From assembly GCA_963556145.1 (NCBI GenBank), contig OY744472.1, forward strand, positions 2,852,001-2,916,000: 64,000 nt of DNA, read 5' to 3'. This DNA is from Hygrocybe punicea. Its lineage: Eukaryota > Basidiomycota > Agaricomycetes > Agaricales > Hygrophoraceae. The notes below the pieces were generated by a model, which saw nothing but the letters and a program-made list of their open reading frames with translations, was not told where the DNA came from and searched no databases. The position numbers were made by a program, and so were the translations under genes. Positions 47,355-58,908 of the stretch are shown here, piece after piece (the first letter of the stretch is position 1; every line of letters begins with the position of its first letter).

Positions 47355-47977
47355 GCCTTCCCTACTACTCCGAGTGGGTTCGAGACGATGGGCAAGCAAA
47401 TTCTCGCATCAAAGGAACACAGCTGTCATACTTGTGGCAACAGCATCGCCAACAACACCAAGGAGCAGTGATCAGCGTGAGTATTAGGTGAGTACTCCCT
47501 GTCAGTTTGCATTCAACTTGGGTCATACTCAGTCACTCAGTCACTACTCAGTGGGTCTGTTCGGCAAGCCTTGGGCAGTCCCCAAAGTAATGTTGAAGTA
47601 CTATTGTGTTCGGCCAGTACTAGTAATGTTTTAACATATACTCTGTGTATACCAACTTCCTTGCCTTATCCATAGTAACTGCTGTTATGCCTGCTTCAAC
47701 TAAGTCATACTCAAATTGATCTCCATTGACATCGTAGAAGAATTTTGGTTAGGCTGTCTTAGGCAATGTGCTTGGTGGAGACACCAACAGATTCAACGAT
47801 GTTGTCTGTATCCCAGCCTTCCAGCAGTAGCCGCAACACTCCTTGTTTCATTTTGTAGCTGATATGGCAGTAACCCATAGTGAATGAGTGGTATTGAGGG
47901 AGCAAATGTTTTTTTGATTTTTTTGATTTTTTTCGCGCTTTTTGAACCGTGGGACAAGAATTTCCGAATCAGCTGTA

Positions 47978-48262
47978 AGCCGGCTTAAGAGGGTCCATGA
48001 GGATGGGTTTGCACGAACATACGCCACTTCCACAACACAGCCAAATATACCCTACAAATCCCTCGACCAACGTCCAAAACTTTATCGTCCACGACCTCCC
48101 TTCCGCAAGACCACCCTATTCGATAAAGTGAGCATCTCCCCCCAAAACAGGTCCTATTGTTGTCCGTGGATGTATCAAAAAAAGGGCGACGTTTTCTACT
48201 TGGATTCATTTTTGGTGTTCTGGATGACGCCTCTCCAAAGGCCCTTATGTGGATCTAGATGA
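47978..48262 (+). pseudogene. 3' exons of an unidentified gene, cut off by the mariner
   Basis: An open frame (DGFARTYATSTTQPNIPYKS … FRKTTLFDK) ends at a GTGAGC donor at 48128 with a CAG acceptor 20 bp on, or reads on into GRRFLLGFIFGVLDDASPKA before a stop at 48259. There is no in-frame ATG after the mariner end. The ATG frame at 45071 on the other side could be its first exon, which would make it a split gene. The 20-bp intron is too short to be trusted, so the structure is uncertain. No family recognised. Confidence 0.3.
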
Positions 48263-48297
48263 CAGTCCTGCTGACGATTGTGTTCTGCGCGTTACAG

Positions 48298-49065
48298 ATG
48301 GGCCTTCAAGAATACCAGGTTGTTGGGCGTCACCTTCCCACTGAGTCGGATCCCACCCCCAAAATCTACCGCATGCGCATCTTTGCGCCCAATGAGGTTG
48401 TCGCCAAGTCCAGGTTCTGGTACTTTCTTAGGTATTTATTCGATCCATATCCCAAGCGGGGGGGTACGCACACCGAAAGTGACTTTTTATAATTTCTAGG
48501 CAATTGAAGAAAGTCAAACAAGCCAATGGCGAAATCATCGGTGTCAATGTTGTGTGTATTTTGTTATTGTTGTTTTATCCCTTGCAGCCGTTCAAGAGGC
48601 AGGCGGAACGGGATTTGCTGACGACGCCCCCGGGGGGTTCCGCCTTTTGTGCGTGCACCTCCTCCTTGGTAGATTCACGAAAAGAAGCCTTTAAAGATCA
48701 AGAATTTCGGAATCTGGCTCCGATATGATTCACGCTCTGGCACGCATAACATGTACAAGGAGTTCCGAGAGCTAAATCGCGCCGATGCCGTCAAGAGCCT
48801 CTACCAAGACATGGCTGCCAGACATCGCGCCCGTTTCCGGTCTATCCACGTAATGTTTCATTCCTACCTCCTCCCACCCTCCCCACACACATCTGACGTT
48901 CTCCCTACATCACAGATTCTCCGTGTTGTGGAGATCGCGAAGAACGCAGACGTGCGTCGACCATACATCAAGCAGCTCATGACTCCCCAACTCCGATTCC
49001 CACTCCCGCACCGCGTGTCCAAGGTCCGCTCGACCTTTGTCGCCCACCGCCCCTCCACCTTTTAA
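48298..49065 (+). CDS. RPL20: Large-subunit ribosomal protein eL20 (L18a)
   Basis: Four exons (48298-48431, 48500-48551, 48673-48849, 48916-49065) encode 170 residues, the standard length. Hallmarks: [74 protein letters not shown] and the C-terminal RPSTF. The ATG directly follows a TACAG acceptor, so a 5' non-coding intron is likely, as in many ribosomal protein genes. It lies only 320 bp from the mariner right end. Confidence 0.96.
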
Positions 49066-49344
49066 TCGCGAGTTTGGATGGTGGATTTCCGTCTGACCGA
49101 GGATAATCTTCTTTTTTTTTTTGTCATCAAAGAAGCTTTTGATCATGATGCAAAATCCTAGCCAGCGGTGTCCGAATGTTAACTTTGTTTTGCTTGTGAT
49201 CCTCGCACGTCTCCATTGAGCTCCATGGGTCCACCCAGCGCCCGTGAGCATCAGGCCACGAGCAATTGAGGTTGAAAGTTCAACAGACCTTAGCTACAAG
49301 TAAAAAAAATCCCACCTTACATACATTACTAGCGAGCGCCAGTC

Positions 49345-51767
49345 ATGACACGCGACGTTCCAGCGACACCATTAGACTCGGAATTTTTTTCAAGTGCGGA
49401 GACAGACGCACTGTTACCTCCAGGACCGCCATCACCGTATGCCTCGTCCCCCTCTGTGAGCGATCTACTGCAAGGTGCACCATTGAGTGTTGACGAAACG
49501 AGCGGTGAGATCTCTTCTCCAAATCCGCCTCAGTGTGATTGGCGCTTAAGGTGATGGGCATGATCGTATCACAGCGGAACATGGGGAGACGTTTGATGAT
49601 GTCCCCAGCGAGAAACGACAGCTAGGTACATTATGAATCGCGCTCAATCATATGTCTCCTAATCACAAGGGATGTCGTAGGGCTGTTGAGCGCCACCTTG
49701 TTGATATTTAATAGAGTCATCGGGTCTGGGTATGTACAAATTAATTCCCACTACTGCCATATGTCTGCGAGAGGCTCACACACACCACCACGTATAGTAT
49801 CTTCGCTACCCCCAGCGTGATTTTACGTACCTCTGGTAGCGTCGGCGTTGCGCTGTTGATGTGGCTCCTTGGGGCGCTCATTGCCGCCGCAGGGACCACG
49901 GTCTATGTGGAACTGGGGACGGTAATGACTGAATAATTCTGATCCATCGAACTTTGACCGTGCTTATACATATTTTAGGGACTGCCGCGTAGTGGAGGTG
50001 AAAAGAATTACCTAGAGTTCATGTATCGACGACCCAAGTTCCTCATAAGCTGCGTGTACGCTGTCTACATCGTTCTCATGGTCAGTCGCCGGATTTCTCA
50101 CCGTCCACAATATCCTGTTTTTTTTTTTCTTTCTTTTTTGATGAGCTCTAACAGGGCTCGGCGGCGGGCAACAGTGTTGTATTTGGCGAATGTGCGTGTG
50201 TCCTTGGATATGATGTTGGTTCATTCACTCACACACCTTGCGTGTTTCCTGCAGATATCATCCACTCGCTTTCGCTGACGCCGACGACATACAATACGCG
50301 TTTTGTCGCGTTTCTGGTTCTTACATTTACGCTAGTCATCCATGGGATGTTTTTGAAATGGGGTGTTCGGCTTCAAAATATGCTAGGCATGTTTAAGCTA
50401 ATGATCTTGAGTGCGATCGCGATGTCAGGGATATTGTGTTTGTTGGGTATGCCGGGGTTCAGCTTGCAGGAGGGATACGAGAGACCAAGAAATTTTGAAT
50501 GGGATATATTGTGGGAAGGGAGTGGGACTGGTGTGAACGGGTTTGTCACGGCGTTGTACAACGTGATATGGTGAATAATTTTCCCTTGTTTTGTTTTACT
50601 AATACATGTATGACAACTCATCCCAGGTCGTTCGTCGGATACTCCAACGCCAATTACGCGCTGTCGGAAATTCGTGACCCTGTGCGAACAATCAAGCGGG
50701 CTGCGCCGCTGGCCATGCTCGCCGCGACGATCGTGTACATGCTGGTCAACGTTGCGTACTTTGGCGTGGTGTCGAGATCTGATATCTTGGGCAGCCGTCG
50801 AATCATGGCGTGAGCGCCACAATTGCAAATGTGAGGTGGAACTCAATTCGCTTACAGAGCGCTATTTTTCCGAAATCTATATGGGGCGACCACTGAAAAG
50901 GCATGGTTATGCAACTTTTTCCGGAGGGGACGTTGTGCCTGATCGTACGCATTGTTCGCAGGTTCTCAGTGCTGTCATTGCGCTGTCTGCATTGGGAAAT
51001 ATATTGGCAGGGCAGTATAGTCAAGGGCGAGGTGAGAAAGCACACGGGACTATTATACTGCATTCGTCTGGTGACACAGGATTGTGGATAGTTGTGCAAG
51101 AACTGGGACGAGAAGGGATGCTGCCGTACTCGTCGTTTCTCGCGAGCAGTAAACCGTTCAATGCACCGTTGTCAGGACTTTCTGTGCAATACGTGGTTTC
51201 GATGATTTTGATGATAGGGCCACCTCCGGGAGACGCGTATCTATTCCTGGTGAACAGTGAGTCGACGGTATCTATATAGATTGGACGTTGGACGTTGAGG
51301 GTTGATGCATGATGGCTGGCAGTGTCGTCGTATTCGATTGCGATAGTCAACACGCTGGTGTCGGCAGGACTGCTGCTGCTGTACACGAAGGGGTACCGAT
51401 GCTGGGATTGGAACCCGCCGTTCCAAGCACCGCGGGCGGTTGTTGTGTCGTTTTTTGTGTCGAACGTGTTCCTTATCGTTGTGCCTTTCGTTCCCCCGGC
51501 GGCCGGGACGAGAGTGTACGAGCACCTTCCGTATTGGGTGAGTTCTCACGGAGCTTGCTGAGTCTGAAAGGATGAAAGAACCCCCGATGACCGCAGGTGC
51601 ACGTGTTGGTGTCGGTGAGCATATCGCTGGTGGGAGTGGTGTACTGGGCCGTGTGGTGTGTGTGGCTGCCGGGGCGACATGGGTACAGACTGGAGAGGAG
51701 ATGGGTTGTGCAGGCGGACGGGGTGACCCGATTTGTGTTTGAGAAGAAGCGTACCCGATTGATCTGA
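49345..51767 (+). CDS. APC-family amino-acid permease, MUP1 type
   Basis: Thirteen predicted exons encode 561 residues with closed phases; the last coding exon is 51597-51767. A 60-residue cytosolic N-terminus rich in Ser/Pro is followed by about 12 hydrophobic segments. Signature blocks are those of fungal LAT/MUP1-like transporters: NRVIGSGIFATPSVIL, GLPRSGGEKNYLEF, ALYNVIWSFVGYSNANYALS, VQELGREGMLPYSSF and GPPPGDAYLFLVN. The unwound GSGIFA motif in the first helix, which binds the substrate amino group, is intact. MUP1 carries methionine and cysteine; the substrate here is inferred. One intron (50901-50961) starts with GC instead of GT. Confidence 0.9.
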
Positions 51768-51932
51768 GATCTCGATTGTGTCAATCACGGTGATAATGAC
51801 GTGCATCGCACTACGAGAAACAAGCTAAATGGAATCTTGTTCGCCTTACGAAAGTGACAACCGCCACTGCCAGTCCAAACCATGTGTCCAAAGCACAACG
51901 TTAACGACGCACATGCATAATCTCTGTCTGCT

Positions 51933-53636
51933 ATGGATCCTCAAGTAGCTCGACGCTGGGAACTGGCTGCACGAAGCCACAATAGTCGCAGTCTGTCTCT
52001 TTTTTTAATTTTTTAATTCAACAATTAATATTGCCGTGCAGTCGCAGCGTTGGCTCTCATTTTGTGGGATTATCGTACGCATTTTCTCTCGTCACATCTA
52101 ACATACGAATCTTCTTGATCGATTCCAACTACACAGTGTTGACCTTCGAAGACGAGGTGCGCTCCGTCACCCACTTTGCTGATCCAATTCTTATCAAATA
52201 TCTCTCAGCGTGAACTCTTCTGGGTGTGTTGTTTGATTTTCTTTTCTTTTCTTTTCACACGACACTTTTCGACAGAGGAAACCCTTTTCGGTAGCCACTT
52301 TCTTGTTCATTTGGGTGAGCTTGGGTGCTGCTACTTTGGCTGAGACTCTGCTTGCTCACTCCTCGTCGCATCAGAGTAGATACATTGGTCTCATCGTCAG
52401 CATGTATGTCCGTTCGCTGCTCTCCATGTGCATGCACGCTAATCTTGTCCTAGTTTTGGAGCAATCGGTGAGTCGCCGTGCAGGGTTCCCCTCTCACCTG
52501 TCGCTCAGCTCAATTCAGTCGCAACTTCATCTACCGTAACTTCACCTGTATGTCTCTGATACTCGTAACTCCTCTTCTCCTAACCCTCGTTCTTTAGTTG
52601 TTCGTCTACCTCTTTCTGCTTCTCTTTTCACCCCGTCATTGACGCGGCCACTGCTACTTTCCTAGGTGTAAGTATCGCATTGTCAATCAATAAAAAGTCA
52701 CTCTCAATTTCTTGAAAACAGGCTGGAGCTGGTTTCGCATCGAAGGATGGCTTGGCATAACTTCTTCTTGGTCTGTTGAAAGTGATTAATCGTTTTCCCT
52801 TCTACACTCTACATTTTATCCTCACCCCTTGTCCGTCGCAGTCATACTCCAACTACGCATTTATGCTCTCTACGATCGCTCTCGGAAGATCGCAACTCTC
52901 ATGGCAGTCGCCTTCCTTCTCCAAATCGCCTGGTTGGTTGCCATCCTCATGGTCGGCACATTGCGCATTCAGAGTTAGTACTAAAGCCGTCGCAGTACCC
53001 CCCGCCTCCATGCATTCGCTAACCTCCACGAAGCAGTCGTCGCAGAGAAATACGGGAACATGGCCAATTGCAGAGCACTTCACGTTCCCCGGTGGCTATC
53101 GCTGTTTTGGGTACCGTTTATCGGCTTCGAGTGCCTCTTGTGCTGCTTGGCAGTCTGCAAAGCTTACGAACGCCTAAAAACCGCGGGTCACATGCCCTTT
53201 ACCTCGAGGAGTTTGCAGGATATCCTCTTGCGTGACTCAGTTTTATACTACATCTTGTGCGTTCCACTTCCCAGTTTCCCAGATCGCACTGTCGCTCATC
53301 CCCCCTCTCCCAGGATTGTTATAATATATTCCGTAAACTTGGTCTTGTGGATCAAAGATCTAGTTGAGTGACAAACCACGTTCATCCACCAGAGCCAAAC
53401 AACAAACCATTGACCTCTTGCATATACGACAGCCCGACGCTCTGGATCTGTTGACTGGCCTCGCCGTGGCGGTCCCGTGTGTGATGGGTAGCCGTCTCAT
53501 GATTAACGTGCGGAGTGCACACTACAGGCACGGCCTACTATCCCCATCCGACATCTCCCTCCACCTCCCGGAGATCATCGAGACCGCACCCTCAGAGTCA
53601 CTGGAGCTCGCGAATCGTACGATTGTTATCCCATAG
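51933..53636 (+). CDS. DUF6533-type multi-pass membrane protein
   Basis: A gene of about ten small exons. The ATG at 51933 gives MDPQVARRWELAARSHN; spliced on are AALALILWDYLLTFEDE (the DUF6533 core, from two exons), RYIGLIVSM, WSWFRIEGWLGITSSW, VILQLRIYALYDRSRKIA, a long hydrophobic helix (LMAVAFLLQIAWLVAILMVG), FWVPFIGFECLLCCLAVCKA and finally LAVAVPCVMGSRLMINVR. About seven membrane segments are visible. This family is widespread and expanded in mushrooms, and its function is unknown; a receptor-like role is a guess. Some exon borders between 52440 and 52730 are unclear. Confidence 0.8.
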
Positions 53637-54408
53637 CAGCGCTGGGGTGGGTGCTTTTCATTAGAACATAGAGTACAACACAATGTACATAATAACACAA
53701 GTCCCTTGAAAAATTTGCTATGTGCCGTTGCTTGTCATGCTGCACCCGTCCAAGGGAAATCCACAAAGCTCCAGGTCTATATTCAACCATGTACATGTCA
53801 TCAAGGAGCATGTATACAATTGGAATATACAGAGAAAACAACTGGGCGATACAGTGATGATCAAATCCATCGACGGGAGGGCTGCAGCTTCATACCGGAT
53901 GTACTAGGCGCCACGAGAGCAAAAAGCCGTGGATCCTTGTCGTGATTCTCATCATGGCGGTGCGAAGCCTTTACTCCATTTCCTTCTCGTTCCTCAGCAA
54001 ACCATGGGAGAGGTGGTCTTGGGTCATCGGTCAATCAAGTAAACTGCACGCGTTCCATTGGCAATCCGCTGCCGTCTGTTGTCAATGTCGGGAATGCACA
54101 GTTGGTTTTTTTTTTTTTTTTGTTCCGCTCTTGCGATTTTTGCTCTTATAAAATTCCCTTCAGCCAAGTATGGTGTGCACCAACGACACGGGCAGATCCT
54201 GCGCCAGACCTGGTAGTAAGTGGGCTGAAAAATAAGTTTCAAAGGAACCCACCAACTTGAAGCTCGGCCGCTGCCAGAACGCGAACCGTAACGCAGTGAC
54301 CGTTACAATTTTTTATTATACCTCCGGGCTCCAGGCCGCATCATCTTCTCCTCGTCCATGTAATACCGCGTCTTCTACATCATAAACAAAAAAAAAACGT
54401 AATCAAAG
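53637..54408. other. Intergenic between DUF6533 gene and 54409 gene
   Basis: No recognisable gene. A T run of 16 lies at about 54106-54121, and several frames under 80 codons overlap on both strands. Confidence 0.4.
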
Positions 54409-55484
54409 ATGCCACTCGGAAGTTTTGCACGAGGTGCGCTACTAGGATCCCGCGCGACATACCAGCCTTTCCCGCCTCCGCCTGATTCAATTTGGAACGC
54501 AAATCCGGTAAAACTCTGCCATTTTTCTCAAACCCGCTTGTCTTTTCGTTCAATAAAAATAACCGTAGCCATCGCGCAGATCCAAGAGGGAATTTACAAG
54601 TACTCGTCTTCTGGCTTGTCCATCATGGGCTCTCTTCCCAAAAGGCCCGGCGAGTTGTTGGCGATGTTGACAGAACAGTACGAGCAACCCGACGTTAACA
54701 TGTACGGTCAAGTGCCTCGGGGTGGACGCGGCAAGAAGAAGGGAAAGTCGTTCTTTCAGGTGAAGCGAGCCTTGTCCTTGTCCCCCCGCCTGTGCATTTT
54801 GGGAAAAGAAAAAAAAACACCAAGGCTAACGATAGTCCAACCCAGGCCCATCTGACCTGGTATGGCGTTGAATATTACTCGGACGACAGCAGAGATGAGC
54901 TCGAGGGACGTCTGTGGACAGCCATGAGTACGCTCCCACCCCCCACCTTGGATCCTGATATCTACAGAGTGGAAGCGGAGATGCGGCAGCGATGGACAGA
55001 GGCCACCATTGTAGAGCAAGCACGGTGGGGATTTTTTTTTAAACATATCTGGTAGTCATGTTTGGAACAGATGTAGTTTTGACATTCCCCCCCCTGCCCT
55101 GGTAGCGTCGTGCAGCAGCTTACGGAACGAGGTCATACGGCCAACGATAGCGACTTGTTAGCTGAACTCACTGGCGCTTCTTCCTTGACCGATGCATTCT
55201 TCGCCGACCCGAATAATTTTTTCCGCACGCATTTCCCTGCCAATGTGCCACACCAGCATGTGGTGGTCTTGACTAATGTCGACAGCATTGCTGAGCATGA
55301 GGTGTGGGAGTGGGCCTGCGATGTGCACCGCCTGAGGGTGGAAAAGGTGGATAATAACCGTGGCAGGGGCAGGATGAGGGGGCGATTCCCGGATTTTGTA
55401 ATTGGGAAAGATGCAGGTGCTGTGCGTGCAAAGGCGAACGAAATTCGGCAGGCAAACGGTGGGGTGAGATACACGCCGTACTAA
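54409..55484 (+). CDS. Unrecognised protein, 278 aa
   Basis: Four exons (54409-54507, 54580-54759, 54846-55024, 55106-55484) with closed phases. The N-terminus (MPLGSFARGALLGSRATYQP) has Arg but no acidic residues, like a mitochondrial or unstructured leader. A Gly/Lys-rich patch (RGGRGKKKGKSFF) and, in exon 4, a basic RGRGRMRGR run suggest nucleic-acid binding. The last part contains VVVLTNVDSIAEHEVWEWA and FPDFVIGKDAGAVRAKA, which looks folded. No family assigned. Clean frame and splice signals argue for a real host gene. Confidence 0.75.
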
Positions 55485-55634
55485 ATGGAGATGGCTTTGT
55501 TACAGTAATAACGTAATTGCTGGACTTCGTATAATTGCAGTTGAATCATCGTGATAAACATGAACATTCAGTAGATGGTACTCGTCACATATTATTTGCA
55601 TTGGAGGTAGAATCAAAAACACTCAAGTAATAAA

Positions 55635-58600
55635 CTAGATTTTGAGGCAGGTAGCCGCAACATCAATGCTATGCTGCCTGACAAAAAGGTGGCTTATGTT
55701 ACACTCACCTGTATCGTCACCTACCAGTCTTATCACCTTGTGTTATCCGAGTCAGCAACTTACGTGGTTCCAACTTCAATCGCTGCTTGGTTTTTGCCTG
55801 GTGCCTCTTAATACGAGCCCGGCACCGCTCACACAGACTAGCGGTCAAGTTCACCGCTACCATGCGATGACAGGCTTTATTGCCGCACCGTTGCTAAACG
55901 TTCACCCGTTAGCGCAGTTTGCTGCCAAAAGATACAATCAATGATGCAATGCTCACTTTGGTTCGTGGACTGTGATCGTCCTGTGTCAGAGGTTCCAGGA
56001 GTTGACCATTTTTGGTTGTCGTAGGACTCTTGATTGCAGCGCCACCAAGAGGCTGCACTGCGCCTTCAGGAATAATAGAAATTCCACGGAAATCCTTGAG
56101 AGGGGGGTTAGAAGGCGCACTCGTTGCCGACAGCGACTGGAAGAGTTATCAGAGACGGTGAATAACTTGCCAAGATGACATACCGGGGTCTCTTCCCGCA
56201 GAGTAAGCCCATAATAAGCATGGTTGTGACCAAGCCGGGGATATCCAGAAGGCACATACGGGGGGAGGTGTGAGTGGGGCACGTTATAGGGGAGCTGCAT
56301 ATACGGCTGTGGAACGTAGGGATAGGCATTTTGCAGGTATGGGTGTGCATACGATGGATAATGCATGTATGCCTGCGGATGAAGCAGTTGAGATGCTGGA
56401 CAATACAGTGCTTGGGACGGTTGTGCGGTGAATGGATTATTATCCTGCCGTTGAGGTGGCGTATTATACGGAGGCATGCCAAAACGAGGGGTAGCATAAT
56501 ATGGCACTGGGTATTGGGATGGAATATATTTCATGACAGGAGGAGCGGGGGACTCTGGGGCAGGCGTATAGTTAGTCGAGCCAGAAGCCGCTTCGGTTGT
56601 TGTGATTGATGTCGTGCTACCGGTATCCGTCCATGTTTCTTTGTTTTTGTCGGTTCGCCTCCTACGGGTACGAGGTTGACGAAATGATGCGGTATTAATG
56701 AAAGTCATCTGGGAATTGACTAGAGGTTCCGTAATCGTATGAACAGAGGTTGAAGGTTGCTTCGGTTGAACCAAAGATGCTGAAGTCATTCATTATTAGA
56801 CTCGAGACCAGAACGAAGGATAAACGGTGAGCACACTTTGAATAGAAGGTAGCGGCGCAGCGTCGGGTTTTGACTTGAGCATTGTAATGTGCGTGATCAA
56901 TCACACTCCACAAAGGCAAAATTTCAACTACGAATATACATACACCGGTTGCTTTAGCTTTGTCTTGGAGTATATTATCTGTCAGTGCTTCGATCGGTCG
57001 CGTTGGCGAGGCAGTAGGGCTATCAACTAAATCAGTGGAACCCAAAAAGTGATCATCAGCCGATGCAGATGGACCGGTGGCGTCTTCGCCCGAGTTTGAA
57101 GTAACTTCTGTTTTTTAGTGGAATGAGATATATTTCGTTGTTTTCAGCCTAGCACTGTACCAGTATCACGCAATCTCTTATTTCTGCGGACGAAACGACC
57201 GTGGGCGCGACAGGCGTGACACATCTTCCACGGCACACGCGAATCGCGCAGATTCGAGCAGGATTTAATGGAGCAAATAAGAGGCGCCGTTCTTGCTGCA
57301 GGCGAAACCCCCGCTTCGCCTTCCTTTGAGTCCCACCGGAATTGATTCTTCGTGAGAACTTGTTATGGAGGGTTGTGAACAACACTAACCTGACTGCCTT
57401 CATTTTCTACCTGACTGCTGCTATCAACCTCCATGGCCGTGCCATCAATCGAGCCCAGCTGTTTCATGGTTTCGTCGCCGGCCTTTTGGGGAGGTGTCCG
57501 ACTTCGAAACTTGTCAGGGGGACCCTGAGCTTTGCTTTCTTTCTCCCTAATCCGTTTCAGCTTGCTGTGATATCGGTTCTGCAAGCGGTGCTGCTCACAA
57601 CGCCGATACTTGTAGTGTCCTGACAGCATTTGGTGACAGTGGGAGACTGTGCACAGACGTGCTGCCAAAGGTGGGTCGCGATCAAGCGTCTGAAGTTGTT
57701 GGTTGGGAAGGCTGCGTTCCCATGCCTGGTACTCTTCAGGTGACGCTTCGGAAAGAAGCTAACGAAAAGTGCGTCAAATTTGTGCGTAAGATATCATGAT
57801 AACCATTCAGTTATCCTGACCGGAAGGCCTGCCTCCGCTCGGCGTTTATCTTCCGATTCTCTGAGCGCTTCCAGCTCAACGCTGGGAATTAGGCGATCGC
57901 GCTTCCACTTGGCACGTTTTCTTGTTCCATAGCCACGGTACCGGTTCCGACACAGTTCGCACATCTTGAAAAACGAGTCCTGAGAGATTACAGCTCTACA
58001 GCCCTTCACAGAACAGAAACGAAAGGCTGAAGATGTGGAAGTACAGCGAACTGGATGCCCGGGTGGTGAAGAAGCAGAAGCGATATCTGGAGAGGATGTC
58101 GGCTGTGATGGACCGGAAGGCGGGCCTACGACTGAATCCTGCGAGGTAGCGGGTGGGACTGTCTCGACAACGATCGATTTTTCCCCTCCAACGAAAACGC
58201 CCCTTGCTTGAATGTTGGCTGTTGGAACAGGAAGCTCGGAGCTTTGGGGAGGAAATACACATGGATCAAGAGAGGTCTCCCAGCACACTGGCAACGCGGA
58301 ATCACAGGCAGACACAATTGGCTGCAATACAACAAGTCAACGACGGTTCAAGCATTCTTACAGAGTAATTAACTGGCCTCTGTGGGATGCTTGTTTGTAC
58401 AATTGGTAGAGGGGCTTGTGAGTGACTTCACTATCATTCCAGCCCTGGACGCCTCGTTCGTTGAGGGACCCATAGCGACTGCAATGGCAGTTGGTTCAAG
58501 TTGATTCCCTGTCGTTACTTCGCCGACTTCGCCAATACCTTGATTTATAAGTATAAGTGCGGCCTTTTCCTTCTTGCGTTTTGCACGCTTGGTGGTCGCG

Positions 58601-58800
58601 TAGATGCGGTGGCGGCTACGACAAGTCTCGCACATCTTGTTATCCGAGTTCAAGGGCCTCATCCTTGAGCATCCTCGAACGGAGCAATTGCGTGCATTTG
58701 CACTTTCGCCGTTTTCATTCACCTCCGATGCAGGTTTTGTTATTGCAGGGTTTTGGTATCCTTCAAACGTGAGCTGGTTTGAATGATATGCCGACACCAT
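55635..58800 (-). CDS. Protein with five C-x4-C-x12-C-x2-[C/H] motifs
   Basis: A minus-strand multi-exon gene starting at ATG 58800. Four exons each carry one Cys motif near their middle (about 58685-58620, 58018-57950, 57650-57590, 57265-57200). Then comes a Pro/Tyr/Gln-rich exon (56789-56180), an exon ending at about 55948, and a fifth motif at about 55880-55770. All five have identical spacing: C-x4-C-x12-C-x2-C, with His in the last place of the third. Each is followed by Arg-rich sequence (such as RHRIYATTKRAKRKK or RYRGYGTRKRAKWKR). This looks like a tandem zinc-binding, nucleic-acid-contacting module. The Tyr/Pro-rich part (YMQLPYNVPHSHLPPYVP) resembles activation or phase-separating regions. 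I know of no named family; exon borders are approximate. Confidence 0.72.
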
Positions 58801-58908
58801 CCTTAACAGCCAGACCTTTGGACGTCGTGTTGGTGTCCTGGCAAGAGAACAAAATCTATCGGAGTCACAAATTTCCCGTTCTCCGCAAGTTACAGTACAC
58901 TTTGCCCG

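Larger units (their letters stand above)
45161..47975. mobile_element. Tc1/mariner-type element interrupted by LTR-B
   Basis: Terminal inverted repeats of about 90 bp (45161-45258 and 47889-47975) start CAGCTGATTCGGAAATTCTT and include a run of AAAAATC units. TA flanks both ends (45159-45160, 47976-47977). Within the right end, the minus strand opens an ATG frame at 47878 (MGYCHISYK, VLRLLLEGWDTDNIVESVGV) resembling the N-terminal helix-turn-helix of fungal mariner transposases, but it hits a stop after about 40 residues and no catalytic core remains. The middle (45260-45712) is not transposase. So this is a defective element. Confidence 0.8.

Noticed and set aside
47376..47400. tRNA gene suggested by a GGTTCGAGAC-like B box
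   Set aside because: No A box or cloverleaf can be formed around it.
53990..54330. tRNA or snRNA gene near the T run at 54106
   Set aside because: A T run alone is present; no internal promoter or stem pattern was seen.
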